Below are positions 25,313 to 35,819 of a DNA stretch of 64,000 nucleotides, piece after piece. The notes beneath the pieces are model-generated. The model was given only the letters and a program-made list of their open reading frames with translations, did no database searches and was not told where the DNA came from. Source of the stretch: Glycomyces niveus (GTDB taxonomy: Bacteria; Actinomycetota; Actinomycetes; Mycobacteriales; Micromonosporaceae); the NCBI RefSeq assembly GCF_017592475.1, contig NZ_JAGFNP010000006.1:192995-256994 (forward strand), in the 5' to 3' direction. Each line of letters starts with the position of its first letter. Within the stretch, counting starts at the first letter, position 1. The position numbers and the translations under genes were made by a program.

Positions 25313-26440
25313 GTGACCGATCCGTTCATCAGGAGCTTCGAGGACGCCGAACGTGAAGGGCCGCTGGCGGGTCTGCGGTTGGCGGTGAAGGACCTGTTCG
25401 ATCTGGCAGGGGTGCCGACGGGGGCGGGGAACCCGCGGTGGCTCGAGACGCATGCGGTGCCGAGCGAGGACGCGGTCGCGGTGGCACGGTTGCGGGCTGC
25501 CGGGGCGCGAGTGGTCGGGAAGACGGTCACCGATGAGCTGGCGTGGAGCCTGAACGGGACGAACGCGCACTACGGGACCCCGGAGAACCCGGCCGCGCCG
25601 GGGCGGGTGCCGGGCGGGTCGTCGTCGGGGTCGGCGTCGGCGGTCGCGTTGGGGCGGGCGGACATCGGGCTCGGGACGGACACGGGCGGGTCTATCCGGG
25701 TGCCCGCGTCCTATTGCGGGCTGTTCGGGCTGCGGCCGACGCACGGCCGGGTGAGCCTGGAAGGCGCGGTGCCGCTGGCGCCGTCGTTCGACACCGCCGG
25801 GGTGCTCACGCGGGACGCGGCGACATTGCGGCTGGCGATGGACGTGCTGCTGGAGGGCACGGCTGAGGCGGGGCCGATCACGAGACTGCTGGCGCCGCAG
25901 GACATCTGGGACGAGATCGCGGAGGCGACCACGGCCGCGGTGTGGCCGCAGGTCGAGGCAATGGGGCTGCCGATCGACCGGACGCCGTTCTTCGCGGACA
26001 GCGGCGATGTCGCGCCGCTCGAGGCCGCGCGGGTCGCGTACGCGACCCTGCAGGCATGGGAGGCGTGGCAGGCCCACGGCGAATGGATCGAGGCGAACGA
26101 GCCCGAGTTCGGGCCCGGCGTGGCGATGCGGTTCGCGAACGCCGCGAAGCTCGACAGCGCCGACGTCGCTGCGGCCCAACGGGTCCGCAGCGGTGTCACC
26201 GCGCTCGTGCGGGACCGGCTGCCGGACGGCGTCGCGCTGGCCATTCCGGCGACGCCGGGACCGGCGTTCACGATCGGCGACGCGCCGAACCGCGAGGCGA
26301 TCGTCCGGTTGACGTGCATCGCGGGCCTGGCGGGCGCGCCGGCCCTGGCCGTGCCGGCCGGCACCGTCGAGGGTCTGCCGGTCGGCCTCCAACTCGTGGC
26401 CGCCCCCGGCGGCGACGAGCGCCTGCTCGAACTCGCCTGA
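25313..26440 (+). CDS. Amidase (amidase signature family)
   Basis: A 375-residue amidase-signature hydrolase with the Ser-cisSer-Lys machinery visible. The catalytic Lys lies in LAVKDLFD, the glycine/serine loop is GGSSSGSASAVALG, and the nucleophile Ser is in GTDTGGSIRVPAS followed by FGLRPTHGRV. GTG 25313 has AAGGAG about 6 nt upstream. The family hydrolyses amides such as acetamide, allophanate or aryl amides; this small form lacks extra domains and the substrate is open. Its last codons (about 26414-26437) are homologous to the unit of the 138-bp tandem repeat that follows, so the 3' end seems to have been duplicated. Confidence 0.9.
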   Translation: MTDPFIRSFEDAEREGPLAGLRLAVKDLFDLAGVPTGAGNPRWLETHAVPSEDAVAVARLRAAGARVVGKTVTDELAWSLNGTNAHYGTPENPAAPGRVPGGSSSGSASAVALGRADIGLGTDTGGSIRVPASYCGLFGLRPTHGRVSLEGAVPLAPSFDTAGVLTRDAATLRLAMDVLLEGTAEAGPITRLLAPQDIWDEIAEATTAAVWPQVEAMGLPIDRTPFFADSGDVAPLEAARVAYATLQAWEAWQAHGEWIEANEPEFGPGVAMRFANAAKLDSADVAAAQRVRSGVTALVRDRLPDGVALAIPATPGPAFTIGDAPNREAIVRLTCIAGLAGAPALAVPAGTVEGLPVGLQLVAAPGGDERLLELA

Positions 26441-26850
26441 CCACAAGCGGAGAATCGATCGAGTCAGCTCGGTCGGCGTTCGCCCTCACGCCGAGCCGAT
26501 TCATCGCGGGCAGCCTCGCTTGGAACGGAGCATGCCGCCCGGCGTGCGCGACAAGCGTCGGCTCGAACTCGTGCGGCCGCCAACGGCAGCGCCGAATCGA
26601 GCCCGGTCGGCCGGCGTTCGCGGCCACGCCGAGCCGATTCATCGCGGGCAGCCTCGCTTGGAACGGAGCATGCCGCCCGGCGTGCGCGACAAGCGTCGGC
26701 TCGAACTCGCCCGGCCGCCAACGGCAGCGCCGAATCGAGCCCGGTCGGCCGGCGTTCGCGGCCACGACGAGCCGGTTCATCGCGGGCAGCCTCGCTTGAA
26801 CCGGAGCATGCCGCCCAGCGTGCGCGACGAACGTCTGCTCGAGCCGGTCT
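26425..26850 (+). repeat. 138-bp tandem repeat derived from the amidase 3' end
   Basis: The anchor GCTCGAACTCG (last copy GCTCGAGCCGG) recurs at 26425, 26561, 26699 and 26837, that is at 136, 138 and 138 bp. The segment ccgagccgat with its following ATTCATCGCGGG recurs at 26491, 26629 and 26767, again 138 bp apart. Copies 1 and 2 are nearly identical; the first (overlapping the amidase stop) and last copies are diverged. All six frames stay open in parts only because the period is 46 codons; composition gives no support for a real protein. Confidence 0.85.
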
Positions 26851-27271
26851 CGTTTGGAGCGGAGCCGGAGTCCGTCGCCGCGGCGGTCCGCGCGGCACGG
26901 GCGGTCTCGCTGCGCTGAGCGAGCCGCCCTCGGAGCGCGGGGCCTTGCGGGCCGGAGCACGGTCGCATCGCGCCGGTTTCGGTCGCGTGCCGCTCGGGAC
27001 GATGGGTGTCCCCGGCCGCGGTCGTCGGCCCGATCGTGAAGCAGCCGTGACGGATCCTGGGGGCCGTGCCGCGGGGCCCCCTCGCCCCGCGGATCCCTCG
27101 GTCCTGTCCTGTCACCGTTGTAGAGCTGTACTGCCTAGCGGGTGCTGGTCGGCCACCCGCGTCGCGCGTCGCCGGGCGTGATCCTGCCGGTCACGGCGGT
27201 CCTGTTGCGCGCCTGGAAAATCCGGGGAACGGTCGCGTCCTCTCCTGCCAGTCGGGACGCGGATCGGATGG
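26851..27271. other. Intergenic region between the repeat and the BldM-like gene
   Basis: No supported gene. A stem of 8 bp (27069-27076 with 27085-27092) could be a weak terminator for the leftward BldM-like gene about 180 bp away. The frame running on from the last repeat copy to 26918 ends in an Ala/Val/Arg-rich tail and has no independent start. Confidence 0.45.
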
Positions 27272-27892
27272 TCAGCAGACGAGGCCCGAACGGAAGGCCT
27301 CGGCCACCGCGTGGGCCCGGTCGCGCGCGCCGAGCTTGCGGAACATGCGCCGCGCGTGGGTCTTGACGGTGTCCTCGGAGACGAACAGATCGCGCCCGAT
27401 CTCCGCGTTCGACTTCCCTTCGCTCATGCCCCGCAGGACCTGGAGCTCGCGCTCCGTGAGCTTCATGCCCTGCAGCGTGGAACGCTGCCGCGGCACGGTC
27501 TCGGTGACGCGCCGGAGCGTCGGCGAGGCGAACATGATCGCCTGCGCCAGCGCGACCAGCAGGTCGTCGGAGTTGTTGGACGGGGTGCGGATGACGCCCC
27601 GGGCGCCCGCGGCGACCACCATGGCCGCCGTGCGCGGGTCGGCCGCGCCGGACAGGAGGACCCCGGTGCGGGGCGAGCGGGCGCGGACGGTCTTGACGAA
27701 CTTGACCGGGTCGGGCGCGGCCAGGGCCACGTCGACCAGCACCACGTCCACTTGGCGGCGGCCGAGTTCGAGGAAGAGCTCGGGCGAGCCCTCGACCGAC
27801 TTGACCGCCTGAGCCAGGCCCATGCGGGTCGCGCAGGCCGAGATCTTCTGTCCGGCTTGAGGAGTCTTAACACAGACCAGTACGGTTCTCAC
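27272..27892 (-). CDS. BldM-like atypical response regulator (LuxR/NarL family)
   Basis: A 206-residue protein with a receiver-like domain (1-120) and a LuxR-type HTH (about 140-200) containing LTERELQVLRGMSEGKSNAEIG and LFVSEDTVKTHARRMFRKLGARDRAHAVA in adjoining parts. The HTH closely resembles Streptomyces BldM, whose gene lies near guaB and groE. The receiver keeps an Asp at 54 (LVDVAL), but the acidic pair expected at residues 8-9 is Val-Lys and the usual Lys is Arg, so normal phosphorylation is doubtful; BldM itself is known as an atypical regulator. GTG 27892 has AAAGG about 10 nt upstream. Likely a developmental or morphogenesis regulator. Confidence 0.8.
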   Translation of the reverse strand: MRTVLVCVKTPQAGQKISACATRMGLAQAVKSVEGSPELFLELGRRQVDVVLVDVALAAPDPVKFVKTVRARSPRTGVLLSGAADPRTAAMVVAAGARGVIRTPSNNSDDLLVALAQAIMFASPTLRRVTETVPRQRSTLQGMKLTERELQVLRGMSEGKSNAEIGRDLFVSEDTVKTHARRMFRKLGARDRAHAVAEAFRSGLVC

Positions 27893-28084
27893 TTTGTTCT
27901 ACCTTTCGCTGCGGTAGGCCGTGCGTGTCTCTCTGTTACCAGCACGCAGGCGGTCCGCCGCCATGACGCGAGTTCGCGCGGATTTTTCGAGTGACTTGTC
28001 GAGGTTTCCGGGGCGGCGCGTGGACGCATGGTGTTCGGGGCTCGCTTGACGCGAGTTCCTCGTCCCGGATGGGAAACTGGGGGC

Positions 28085-29818
28085 ATGACACAGCGAAGAG
28101 GCGGACGACCGTACCGAGCCGAGTCCCGCGATTTTGGTGACCATCGTTCACATCCACCTCGCCATGACCTGTCTAACGAACTAACGGCCCTGGAAGGTAC
28201 GAGTTACGGCCGATATAAATCCTTGCGTGGCAAATGGTGGGCAGGTCCGGCGATTCTGGACATTTCCCGGGTCCAGTCGGACCCGTACGCGCCGCCGAGC
28301 CGCGTCGCCCTCGAGTTCGACGCCGAGGCCGCAGACCTGCTCGAAGACTGGTACGCGACGCCGGAGCGGCGGCGCGCGCTGGCGGTGCTGCTCGCCAAGC
28401 GGTTCAGGAAGGCCTGCCCCACAAGGGACCTGAGGATCGACGGCGGGGGGCAGGAGATCCTGCGGCGGGCCTCGTGCACCGTGGGCGCGGACGGGTCGGT
28501 GGTGTTCCGGCTCGGCGCGCAGTTCCCCGGGCACGGGCGGCGGATCGCGGGCCGGCAGGCCGCGCGGCTGCTGTGCGAGATCCTGCCGGACGTGGCCGAC
28601 GAGGCGCTGTCGGTGCCCGAGGATGACGTGCTGGTGTGGACGCGCCACGCCGACGACGTCAAGGCGCTCAGGGAGTCCGTGGCGGCGGCGGGGCTCGTGG
28701 CGTTCGTCGCGGACGGGTCGATGCTCGCGCGGCGCTCGGGCGTGGACCAGCGGCCGCTGGAGTCGGGCGTGCCGTTCAAGAGCCCGGACTCGCTCGCGGT
28801 GGAGTTCGAGCTGCCGCACGCGGGTGCGGTGCGCGGCATGGGGATCGGGCCGGGCGTCACGCTGATCGTCGGCGGCGGCTTCCACGGGAAGTCGACCCTC
28901 TTGCGGGCCTTGGAGTCCGGCGTGTGGGACCACATCCCTGGGGACGGCCGGGACCTGGTGGTCGCGGACCGGTCGGCGGTGAAGATCCGGGCCGAGGACG
29001 GGCGCGCGGTGACCGGCGTCGACGTGCACGCGTTCGTCGACCACCTGCCGAGCGGCGACGACACGCGGCATTTCACGACCGAGAACGCGTCCGGCTCGAC
29101 CTCGCAGGCCGCTGCCGTGGTCGAGGCGCTGGAGGCGGGCGCGAAGGCGCTCTTGATCGACGAGGACACGGCCGCGACGAACCTGATGATCCGCGACGCG
29201 CGGATGCAGGAGCTCGTGGCGAAGGACCGCGAGCCGCTGACGCCGCTGGTCGACCTGGTGCGGTCGATGGCCGACGAGCACGGAGTGGCGACGATCCTCG
29301 TCATGGGCGGCTCAGGCGACTACATGGACGTCGCCGACCGGGTGATCCTCATGGACGCGTACCGGCCCGAGGACGTGACGGAGCGGGCGAAGGCGTTGGC
29401 GGCCAAGCCGACCGGGCGCCAGGTCGAGGCCGAGGGGTTCCGGATGCCGCGGGCGCGCGTGATCGACCCGCGGTCGGTGTCGTCGGAGTCGCGGGGGAAG
29501 CAGAAGATCAAGGCCGGGGGCACGGACGGGCTGCGGTTCGGCGAGTCCGATGTGGACGTGCGGTCGGTGGAGCAGATCACCGACCCGGCGATGACCACCG
29601 GGATCGGGCTGGCGATCGAGGCGGCCGCGCGGCACGGCTGGATCGACGGCGAGTCGACCGTCGCGGAAGTCCTCGACCGCCTGGACGAGGCGCTGGACGC
29701 CGGCGGCGAGGAGGAGCTGCTGCGGATCAGGGACATCGACCTGGCGGTGCCGCGGCGGCACGAGGTGGCGGCGACGCTCAACCGGATGCGGGAGCTTCGG
29801 GTGCGCCAGAGCGAGTGA
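28085..29818 (+). CDS. Predicted ATPase of the ABC class (COG3044 / PF09818 type)
   Basis: A 577-residue protein starting at ATG 28085 with a GGGGG just upstream (the frame is open to 28028). Hallmarks of this soluble ATPase family are the N-terminal SYGRYKSLRGKW, the P-loop GGGFHGKSTLLRALESGV, HIPGDGR, DVHAFVDHLP, a signature-like SGSTSQAAAV, and the Walker B segment LLIDEDTAATNLMIRD. No membrane segments or partner permease. The biological role of the family is unknown. It is divergent from the bldM-like gene, sharing a 190-bp promoter region. Confidence 0.9.
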   Translation: MTQRRGGRPYRAESRDFGDHRSHPPRHDLSNELTALEGTSYGRYKSLRGKWWAGPAILDISRVQSDPYAPPSRVALEFDAEAADLLEDWYATPERRRALAVLLAKRFRKACPTRDLRIDGGGQEILRRASCTVGADGSVVFRLGAQFPGHGRRIAGRQAARLLCEILPDVADEALSVPEDDVLVWTRHADDVKALRESVAAAGLVAFVADGSMLARRSGVDQRPLESGVPFKSPDSLAVEFELPHAGAVRGMGIGPGVTLIVGGGFHGKSTLLRALESGVWDHIPGDGRDLVVADRSAVKIRAEDGRAVTGVDVHAFVDHLPSGDDTRHFTTENASGSTSQAAAVVEALEAGAKALLIDEDTAATNLMIRDARMQELVAKDREPLTPLVDLVRSMADEHGVATILVMGGSGDYMDVADRVILMDAYRPEDVTERAKALAAKPTGRQVEAEGFRMPRARVIDPRSVSSESRGKQKIKAGGTDGLRFGESDVDVRSVEQITDPAMTTGIGLAIEAAARHGWIDGESTVAEVLDRLDEALDAGGEEELLRIRDIDLAVPRRHEVAATLNRMRELRVRQSE

Positions 29819-29875
29819 GGTTGCGGCCCTTGTGGACCCGGGGGCCGGGACGGGGCGCGAAACGCCTGATCACAG

Positions 29876-29921
29876 GCAAAAAAGCGCCTTCGCGGCTCCG
29901 ATCCCCAAAGGCCGCGAAGGC
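29876..29921 (-). terminator. Distal groEL terminator
   Basis: An 11-bp perfect stem (29886-29896 with 29911-29921) followed on the minus strand by a T6 run (29878-29883). A classical intrinsic terminator for leftward transcription. Confidence 0.75.
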
Positions 29922-30030
29922 ACTTGAACTCTATCGGTTTCCCGACAGTAGTGCGACTAACTGTCGGGATGTTGACACTTGCGGTTCCGACCCCCCGCCC
30001 GACCAGCGGCTAAACCCGGAGCCGGAAAAC

Positions 30031-30063
30031 GCGGCAAGGCCGCCGACATCGTCGGCGGCCTTG
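30031..30063 (-). terminator. Proximal groEL terminator
   Basis: A 13-bp perfect stem (30035-30047 with 30051-30063) with a 3-nt loop, followed on the minus strand by a short T-run about 5 nt after the stem. It lies about 35 bp past the groEL stop codon. Confidence 0.75.
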
Positions 30064-30098
30064 CGTTCGCTCGGTTGCCGGTCGGAACCGGCCGGGCG

Positions 30099-31790
<1,692 letters not shown>

Positions 31791-32090
31791 CTAGTTCTCG
31801 ACGACCGCGAGGACGTCGCGCGAGGACAGGACCAGGTACTCCTCGCCGTTGTACTTGACCTCGGTGCCGCCGTACTTGGAGTAGATGACCACGTCGCCGA
31901 CCTTGACGTCGATCGGGAGGCGGTTGCCCTTGTCGTCGAAGGCGCCCGGGCCCACGGCCAGAACGGTGCCCTCCTGGGGCTTCTCCTTGGCGGTGTCGGG
32001 GATGACCAGACCGGAAGCGGTGGTGGTCTCGGCCTCGTTGGCCTGGACAACGATGCGGTCGCCCAGCGGCTTGATGGCAGCCTTGCTCAC
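31791..32090 (-). CDS. groES: Co-chaperonin GroES
   Basis: 99-residue HSP10 starting at GTG 32090 ([15 protein letters not shown]), with GGAGA about 6 nt upstream. The frame is open to 32258, but that would run through the operator region. The mobile loop ([14 protein letters not shown]) and the C-terminal [17 protein letters not shown] are typical. It caps GroEL. Transcribed as groES-groEL from a promoter overlapped by two CIRCE operators. Confidence 0.97.
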   Translation of the reverse strand: MSKAAIKPLGDRIVVQANEAETTTASGLVIPDTAKEKPQEGTVLAVGPGAFDDKGNRLPIDVKVGDVVIYSKYGGTEVKYNGEEYLVLSSRDVLAVVEN

Positions 32091-32183
32091 TTGGTTTCTC
32101 CAAACCTTCGTGTTCAATACGGATGTGCGCCACGACGGCGCGGGTCTCGTCGTCGCGGGTGCCGAGGCACCGGCCCGTGGCTG

Positions 32184-32210
32184 TTGGCACTCTCGAGGCG
32201 AGAGTGCCAG
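32184..32210 (-). promoter_or_regulatory. CIRCE element 1 (HrcA operator) upstream of groES
   Basis: TTGGCACTC, 9-nt spacer, GAGTGCCAG. A 9-9-9 inverted repeat matching the CIRCE consensus TTAGCACTC-N9-GAGTGCTAA with two changes. Confidence 0.85.
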
Positions 32211-32224
32211 TGCGATCATAGCGC

Positions 32225-32251
32225 TTAGCAATCTCGGTCTGCGAGTGCTAA
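32225..32251 (-). promoter_or_regulatory. CIRCE element 2 (HrcA operator) upstream of groES
   Basis: TTAGCAATC, 9-nt spacer, GAGTGCTAA; one mismatch to the consensus. On the minus strand a TTGACC (32253-32258) -35-like box directly precedes it and TATGAT (32215-32220) follows it, so HrcA would block the promoter. Confidence 0.9.
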
Positions 32252-32305
32252 GGGTCAAGTTAGTTCGCGCAGGTGGGGACCGTCAACATGGGGTCTCGGA
32301 CGTCA

Positions 32306-32311
32306 TACCAT
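32306..32311 (+). promoter_or_regulatory. Leaderless -10 box for the THUMP-like methyltransferase
   Basis: TACCAT, 7 nt before GTG 32319. It favours GTG 32319 over ATG 32310, which overlaps the -10 box itself. Confidence 0.5.
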
Positions 32312-32318
32312 GAGGCAC

Positions 32319-33473
32319 GTGGACACCAGCCTGCTCGAAGCCCTCCGGGCCGACGCCGACCTCCAGCGCACGGCCGCCGCGGCCTTGGCGAACGACGGCG
32401 ACCGCGCCCCGCTCACCCTGCGCAAGGCCGGCATCGCGCCCGACCTGGCGGCCGCGGCCCTGACCCTGGCGGACCTGCGGGCGCACGCGAAGGCCAAGTT
32501 CGGCGAGCGCGCCGAGCGGATGTTCTTCACCCGGGCGGGCCTGGAGCAGGCCACGCGGTGGGTCGTCGCCGAGCGCCGCGCCGCGCGCTTCGCCGCGCAC
32601 GCGCGCGAGGTGACCGACCTGTGCTGCGGGCTCGGCACGGAGGCCCTGGCGTTCGCCGCGGCGGGCCTGCGGGTCGCGGCGGTGGACATGAGCGAGGAGA
32701 CGGCCGCGTTTGCGCGGGCGAACGCCGAGGCGATGGGACTTCCGGTCGAGGTCGCGGTCGGCGACGCGCTGCAGACTCCGCTGGCCGAATCGGCCTTCGC
32801 GGACCCGGCCCGCCGCTCGGGCGCAGGCCGCAACTTCAACCCGGCCGAATACTCGCCGCCGCTGGACCCGCTGCTCGAGCACATGGCTTCGGCGCGTTTC
32901 GCGGCCTTGAAGCTCGGCCCCGGCATCGGCCACGAGTGGATTCCCGAAGGGGCCGAAGCGGAATGGGTCTCCGTCGACCGGGACGTGGTCGAGGCGTGCC
33001 TGTGGCTGGGCGACGCGGCCGAGGTGCCGCGCCGCGCCAGCCTGTGCAAGGCGGGCGAGTGGCACGAGCTGACCGGCAGCGGCGAGGAGCGCGCCCCAGT
33101 GGGCGAGGTCGCGGCGTACCTGTACGAGCCGGACGGCGCGGTGATCCGGGCGGGACTGGTCGCCGAGTTGGCGGAGCGGCTGGGGGCCCACACCGCGTAC
33201 GAGTCCATCGCCTACCTCTATAGCGACCGGCTTGTGGAAACGCCGTTCGCGAGGGCCTGGAAGGCGGAAGAGGTCTGGCCCCTCCACCCCAAGAAGCTCA
33301 AGGCCCTGCTGGCAGAACGGGGCATCGGCCGCCTCACGATCAAACAGCGAGGAACCGGCATCGACCCGGCGGCACTGCGCAAGCAGTTGAAGCTCAAGGG
33401 CGGCAACGAAGCGACCCTGGTGCTGACCCGCCTCGGCGACACCCACGCCGCCATCCTCTGCCGAGAGGCCTAA
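32319..33473 (+). CDS. Class I SAM-dependent methyltransferase with THUMP-like domain
   Basis: About 384 residues. A Rossmann methyltransferase core with SAM motif I DLCCGLGTEALAFA and acidic-loop VAAVDMSEET lies at about 95-145. An FADPARRSGAGR segment (catalytic-loop-like DPAR) follows. The C-terminal 80 residues form a THUMP-like domain (GIGRLTIKQRGTGIDPAALRK). This architecture is widespread in actinobacteria; an RNA substrate is likely but not shown. The frame also has ATG 32310, but the promoter box supports 32319. Divergent from groES; a strong hairpin follows. Confidence 0.85.
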   Translation: MDTSLLEALRADADLQRTAAAALANDGDRAPLTLRKAGIAPDLAAAALTLADLRAHAKAKFGERAERMFFTRAGLEQATRWVVAERRAARFAAHAREVTDLCCGLGTEALAFAAAGLRVAAVDMSEETAAFARANAEAMGLPVEVAVGDALQTPLAESAFADPARRSGAGRNFNPAEYSPPLDPLLEHMASARFAALKLGPGIGHEWIPEGAEAEWVSVDRDVVEACLWLGDAAEVPRRASLCKAGEWHELTGSGEERAPVGEVAAYLYEPDGAVIRAGLVAELAERLGAHTAYESIAYLYSDRLVETPFARAWKAEEVWPLHPKKLKALLAERGIGRLTIKQRGTGIDPAALRKQLKLKGGNEATLVLTRLGDTHAAILCREA

Positions 33474-33515
33474 GCGGTCGGGCCGCGTCCTGAGAGCGAA
33501 CGCTGACAAGGGGAG

Positions 33516-33549
33516 AGCCGGGCGCCGCTGCGAGCGGTGCCCGGCTTTC
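33516..33549 (+). terminator. Terminator after the methyltransferase gene
   Basis: A 14-bp stem with one G-T pair (33516-33529 with 33533-33546), GCG loop, followed by TT. It lies between convergent genes and may serve both. Confidence 0.75.
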
Positions 33550-33556
33550 GCCGTTC

Positions 33557-33946
33557 CTAAGGGAGGCGCGCGGTGAGGTCGACTTCGACGAGTTGGCCCG
33601 GGTAGCCCAGGGCGGTCACGCCGACGACGGTGCTCGCGGCCTTGAAGGCGGGGCCGAGGTCGGACTGCTCGGCGAAGCGGTGCCAGGCGGCGCCGACCAC
33701 GGCGCTGTCGGCGCTCACGACGTAGACGACCGAGCGGACGACGTCGTCGACGGCCGCGCCGACCGAGGCGAGGGCCGCGAGGCAGTTCGCGGCGGTCTGG
33801 TCGATCTGGGCGTCGAGGTCGCCGATGCCGACGACCTGCTGGTCGGCGTCGACGGGGCACTGCCCGGCGAGCATCGCCAGCCGCCCGGCCTCGACCACGG
33901 TCACGTGCTCATAGCCCCCGGTGGGGTGCAGTTCAGTGTCGGACAC
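33557..33946 (-). CDS. RidA/YjgF family protein
   Basis: 129-residue small trimeric-fold protein. It has LAMLAGQCPVDADQQVVG, the central QTAANCLAALASVGAAVDDVVRSVVYV, and a C-terminal YPGQLVEVDLTA segment as in RidA. Family members deaminate reactive enamines/imines derived from PLP enzymes; many paralogues have other roles. The canonical active-site Arg position near the C-terminus is not clearly retained, so RidA proper is uncertain. GTG 33946 is preceded by TAGACT at 6 nt (leaderless). Confidence 0.85.
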   Translation of the reverse strand: MSDTELHPTGGYEHVTVVEAGRLAMLAGQCPVDADQQVVGIGDLDAQIDQTAANCLAALASVGAAVDDVVRSVVYVVSADSAVVGAAWHRFAEQSDLGPAFKAASTVVGVTALGYPGQLVEVDLTARLP

Positions 33947-33952
33947 ACCGCG

Positions 33953-33958
33953 AGTCTA
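33953..33958 (-). promoter_or_regulatory. Leaderless -10 box for the RidA-family gene
   Basis: TAGACT, 6 nt before GTG 33946. Confidence 0.5.
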
Positions 33959-33994
33959 TGGCCGCTGCCGTTGGGCAGGAAGCGGATTTCGGGG

Positions 33995-34507
33995 TTATTC
34001 GGGGTGCGCGAGCCGGTAGCGGAGGTTCGCGTCCTTCTCGGTGACCATGCGCTCGAGGTCGACCTGGTAGTTGGCGAGCTTGTCGCGCAGGGGCTCGTCG
34101 CTCGCGCCGAGGATGCGCAGGGCGAGGAGGCCGGCGTTCTTGGCCCCGGCGATGGAGACGGTGGCGACGGGGATGCCGGCGGGCATCTGGACGATGGACA
34201 TGAGCGAGTCCATGCCGTCGAGGTATTTGAGCGGGACGGGCACGCCGATGACCGGGAGCGGGGTCGCGGACGCGACCATGCCGGGCAGGTGGGCCGCGCC
34301 GCCGGCGCCGGCGATGATGACCTGCAGGCCGCGGGAGGCGGCGGAGTCGGCGTAGCTGAGCATGCCGTGGGGCGTGCGGTGGGCGGAGACGACCCGGACC
34401 TCGAAGGGGACGCCGAACTCGGTGAGGACCTCGGTGGCCGGTTCCATGGTGGGCCAGTCCGAGTCGGAGCCCATGATGACGCCGACGCGGGGTTTCTGCT
34501 CAGCCAT
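33995..34507 (-). CDS. purE: N5-carboxyaminoimidazole ribonucleotide mutase
   Basis: 170-residue class I PurE that converts N5-CAIR to CAIR in purine synthesis. Motifs: [24 protein letters not shown] with the catalytic His, and [13 protein letters not shown]. The ATG overlaps the purK stop by one base (TAATG), so the two are translationally coupled and act in sequence. Confidence 0.96.
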   Translation of the reverse strand: MAEQKPRVGVIMGSDSDWPTMEPATEVLTEFGVPFEVRVVSAHRTPHGMLSYADSAASRGLQVIIAGAGGAAHLPGMVASATPLPVIGVPVPLKYLDGMDSLMSIVQMPAGIPVATVSIAGAKNAGLLALRILGASDEPLRDKLANYQVDLERMVTEKDANLRYRLAHPE

Positions 34508-35640
34508 TACTCGCCTTCCTGGAGCCATTTGGCGGCCCGCAGGGCGCGGTGCCGCAGCACGTCGGGGTCGTCGCCGCAGACGGTGACGTGGCCGATCTTG
34601 CGGCCGGGGCGCACGGCCTTGCCGTAGAGGTGGACGTGCGCGCCCGGGTCCTCGGCGAGGAGGTGCTGGAGGCGTTCGTCGATGCGGGGGCCGCCGGGGG
34701 CGCCGCCGAGGACGTTGGCCATCACCGTGTAGGGCGCGGCGGTCTCGGTGGAGCCGAGCGGGTAGTCGAGGACGGCGCGGAGGTGCTGCTCGAACTGGCT
34801 GGTGCGGGCGCCTTCGATGGTCCAGTGGCCGGAGTTGTGGGCCCGCATGGCGAGCTCGTTGACGAAGAGGCCCTTGGAGGTCTGGAAGAGCTCGACGGCG
34901 AGCATGCCGCAGACGCCGAGTTCGTTCGCGACGGTCTCGGCGATGCGGCGGGCCTCGGCGGCGGTCTCGTCGGTGAGGCGCGGGGCGGGGGCGATGACCT
35001 CGGTGCAGATGCCGCCGGTTTGGACGGTCTCGACGACGGGGTAGACGGCGGTCTCGCCGCGAGGGGAGCGGGCGATCTGGATCGCGAGCTCGCGCTGGAG
35101 CGCCATGCGCTCCTCGGCGATGAGGCGGATGCCGGAGGCGAGCACGGCCTGCGCGTCGGCGGGCGTGTCGATCATCCACACGCCTTTGCCGTCGTATCCG
35201 CCGGTGGCGGCCTTGAGGACGCACGGGAGGCCGAAGGCCTCGACGTCGGAGATGGAGTCGACCGGGGCCCAGCGCGGCTGGGGGAGGCCGAGTGCGGCGA
35301 GGCGGGTGCGCATGGCCTGCTTGTCCTGGGCGTACAGCAGGGCCTCGGGGCGGGGCTGGACTTCGACGCCTTCGGCGACGAGCGTCTGGAGGGCGTCCTG
35401 CGGGACGTGCTCGTGGTCGAAGGTGACCACGGTGCAGCCCTTGGCGAACGCGCGGAGGTCGTCGGTGTTGCGGTAGTCGCCGAAAGTCGTCGCGGGGGTG
35501 ACGACCGCGGCGCTCTCGGCCGGGTCGCCGGCGAGCACCTTGAGGCTCTGGCCGAGGGCGATGGCGGCCTGGTGGGTCATTCGGGCGAGCTGACCGGCGC
35601 CGATCATGCCCACCGTCGGAAGTTGCGTCGCGGCGTCCAC
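34507..35640 (-). CDS. purK: N5-carboxyaminoimidazole ribonucleotide synthase
   Basis: 377-residue ATP-grasp enzyme that makes N5-CAIR from AIR, bicarbonate and ATP. It has [25 protein letters not shown], the ATP-grasp loop [14 protein letters not shown], and the metal-binding [23 protein letters not shown] region. GTG 35640 is preceded by TACGCT at 7 nt, suggesting a leaderless purK-purE mRNA. Divergent from the methionine aminopeptidase gene. Confidence 0.96.
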   Translation of the reverse strand: MDAATQLPTVGMIGAGQLARMTHQAAIALGQSLKVLAGDPAESAAVVTPATTFGDYRNTDDLRAFAKGCTVVTFDHEHVPQDALQTLVAEGVEVQPRPEALLYAQDKQAMRTRLAALGLPQPRWAPVDSISDVEAFGLPCVLKAATGGYDGKGVWMIDTPADAQAVLASGIRLIAEERMALQRELAIQIARSPRGETAVYPVVETVQTGGICTEVIAPAPRLTDETAAEARRIAETVANELGVCGMLAVELFQTSKGLFVNELAMRAHNSGHWTIEGARTSQFEQHLRAVLDYPLGSTETAAPYTVMANVLGGAPGGPRIDERLQHLLAEDPGAHVHLYGKAVRPGRKIGHVTVCGDDPDVLRHRALRAAKWLQEGE

Positions 35641-35647
35641 GGCTCAG

Positions 35648-35653
35648 AGCGTA
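35648..35653 (-). promoter_or_regulatory. Leaderless -10 box for purK
   Basis: TACGCT, 7 nt before GTG 35640. Confidence 0.55.
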
Positions 35654-35819
35654 ACGCCCGCCCCGACCTCGGGCCCGGCGTTCGGCACGTGGCGTGACCT
35701 GGACCCTTACAGGATGATGGGATGTCTCGGCGGTCGCAGTTTGCGGGGGCTCGCGGCGGAGGCGGGCGCGAGCGGTGATGATGGAGGGGACACGCTTCGC
35801 CGAGTTCCGAAGGGCCGCC

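Noticed and set aside
26268..26960. Open frames encoding 46-residue repeats on both strands
   Set aside because: Explained by a 138-bp (3 x 46) tandem DNA repeat; no start with ribosome binding site and no coding-like composition.
29819..30098. Possible small RNA between the ATPase gene and groEL
   Set aside because: The two hairpins are better explained as tandem groEL terminators on the minus strand.
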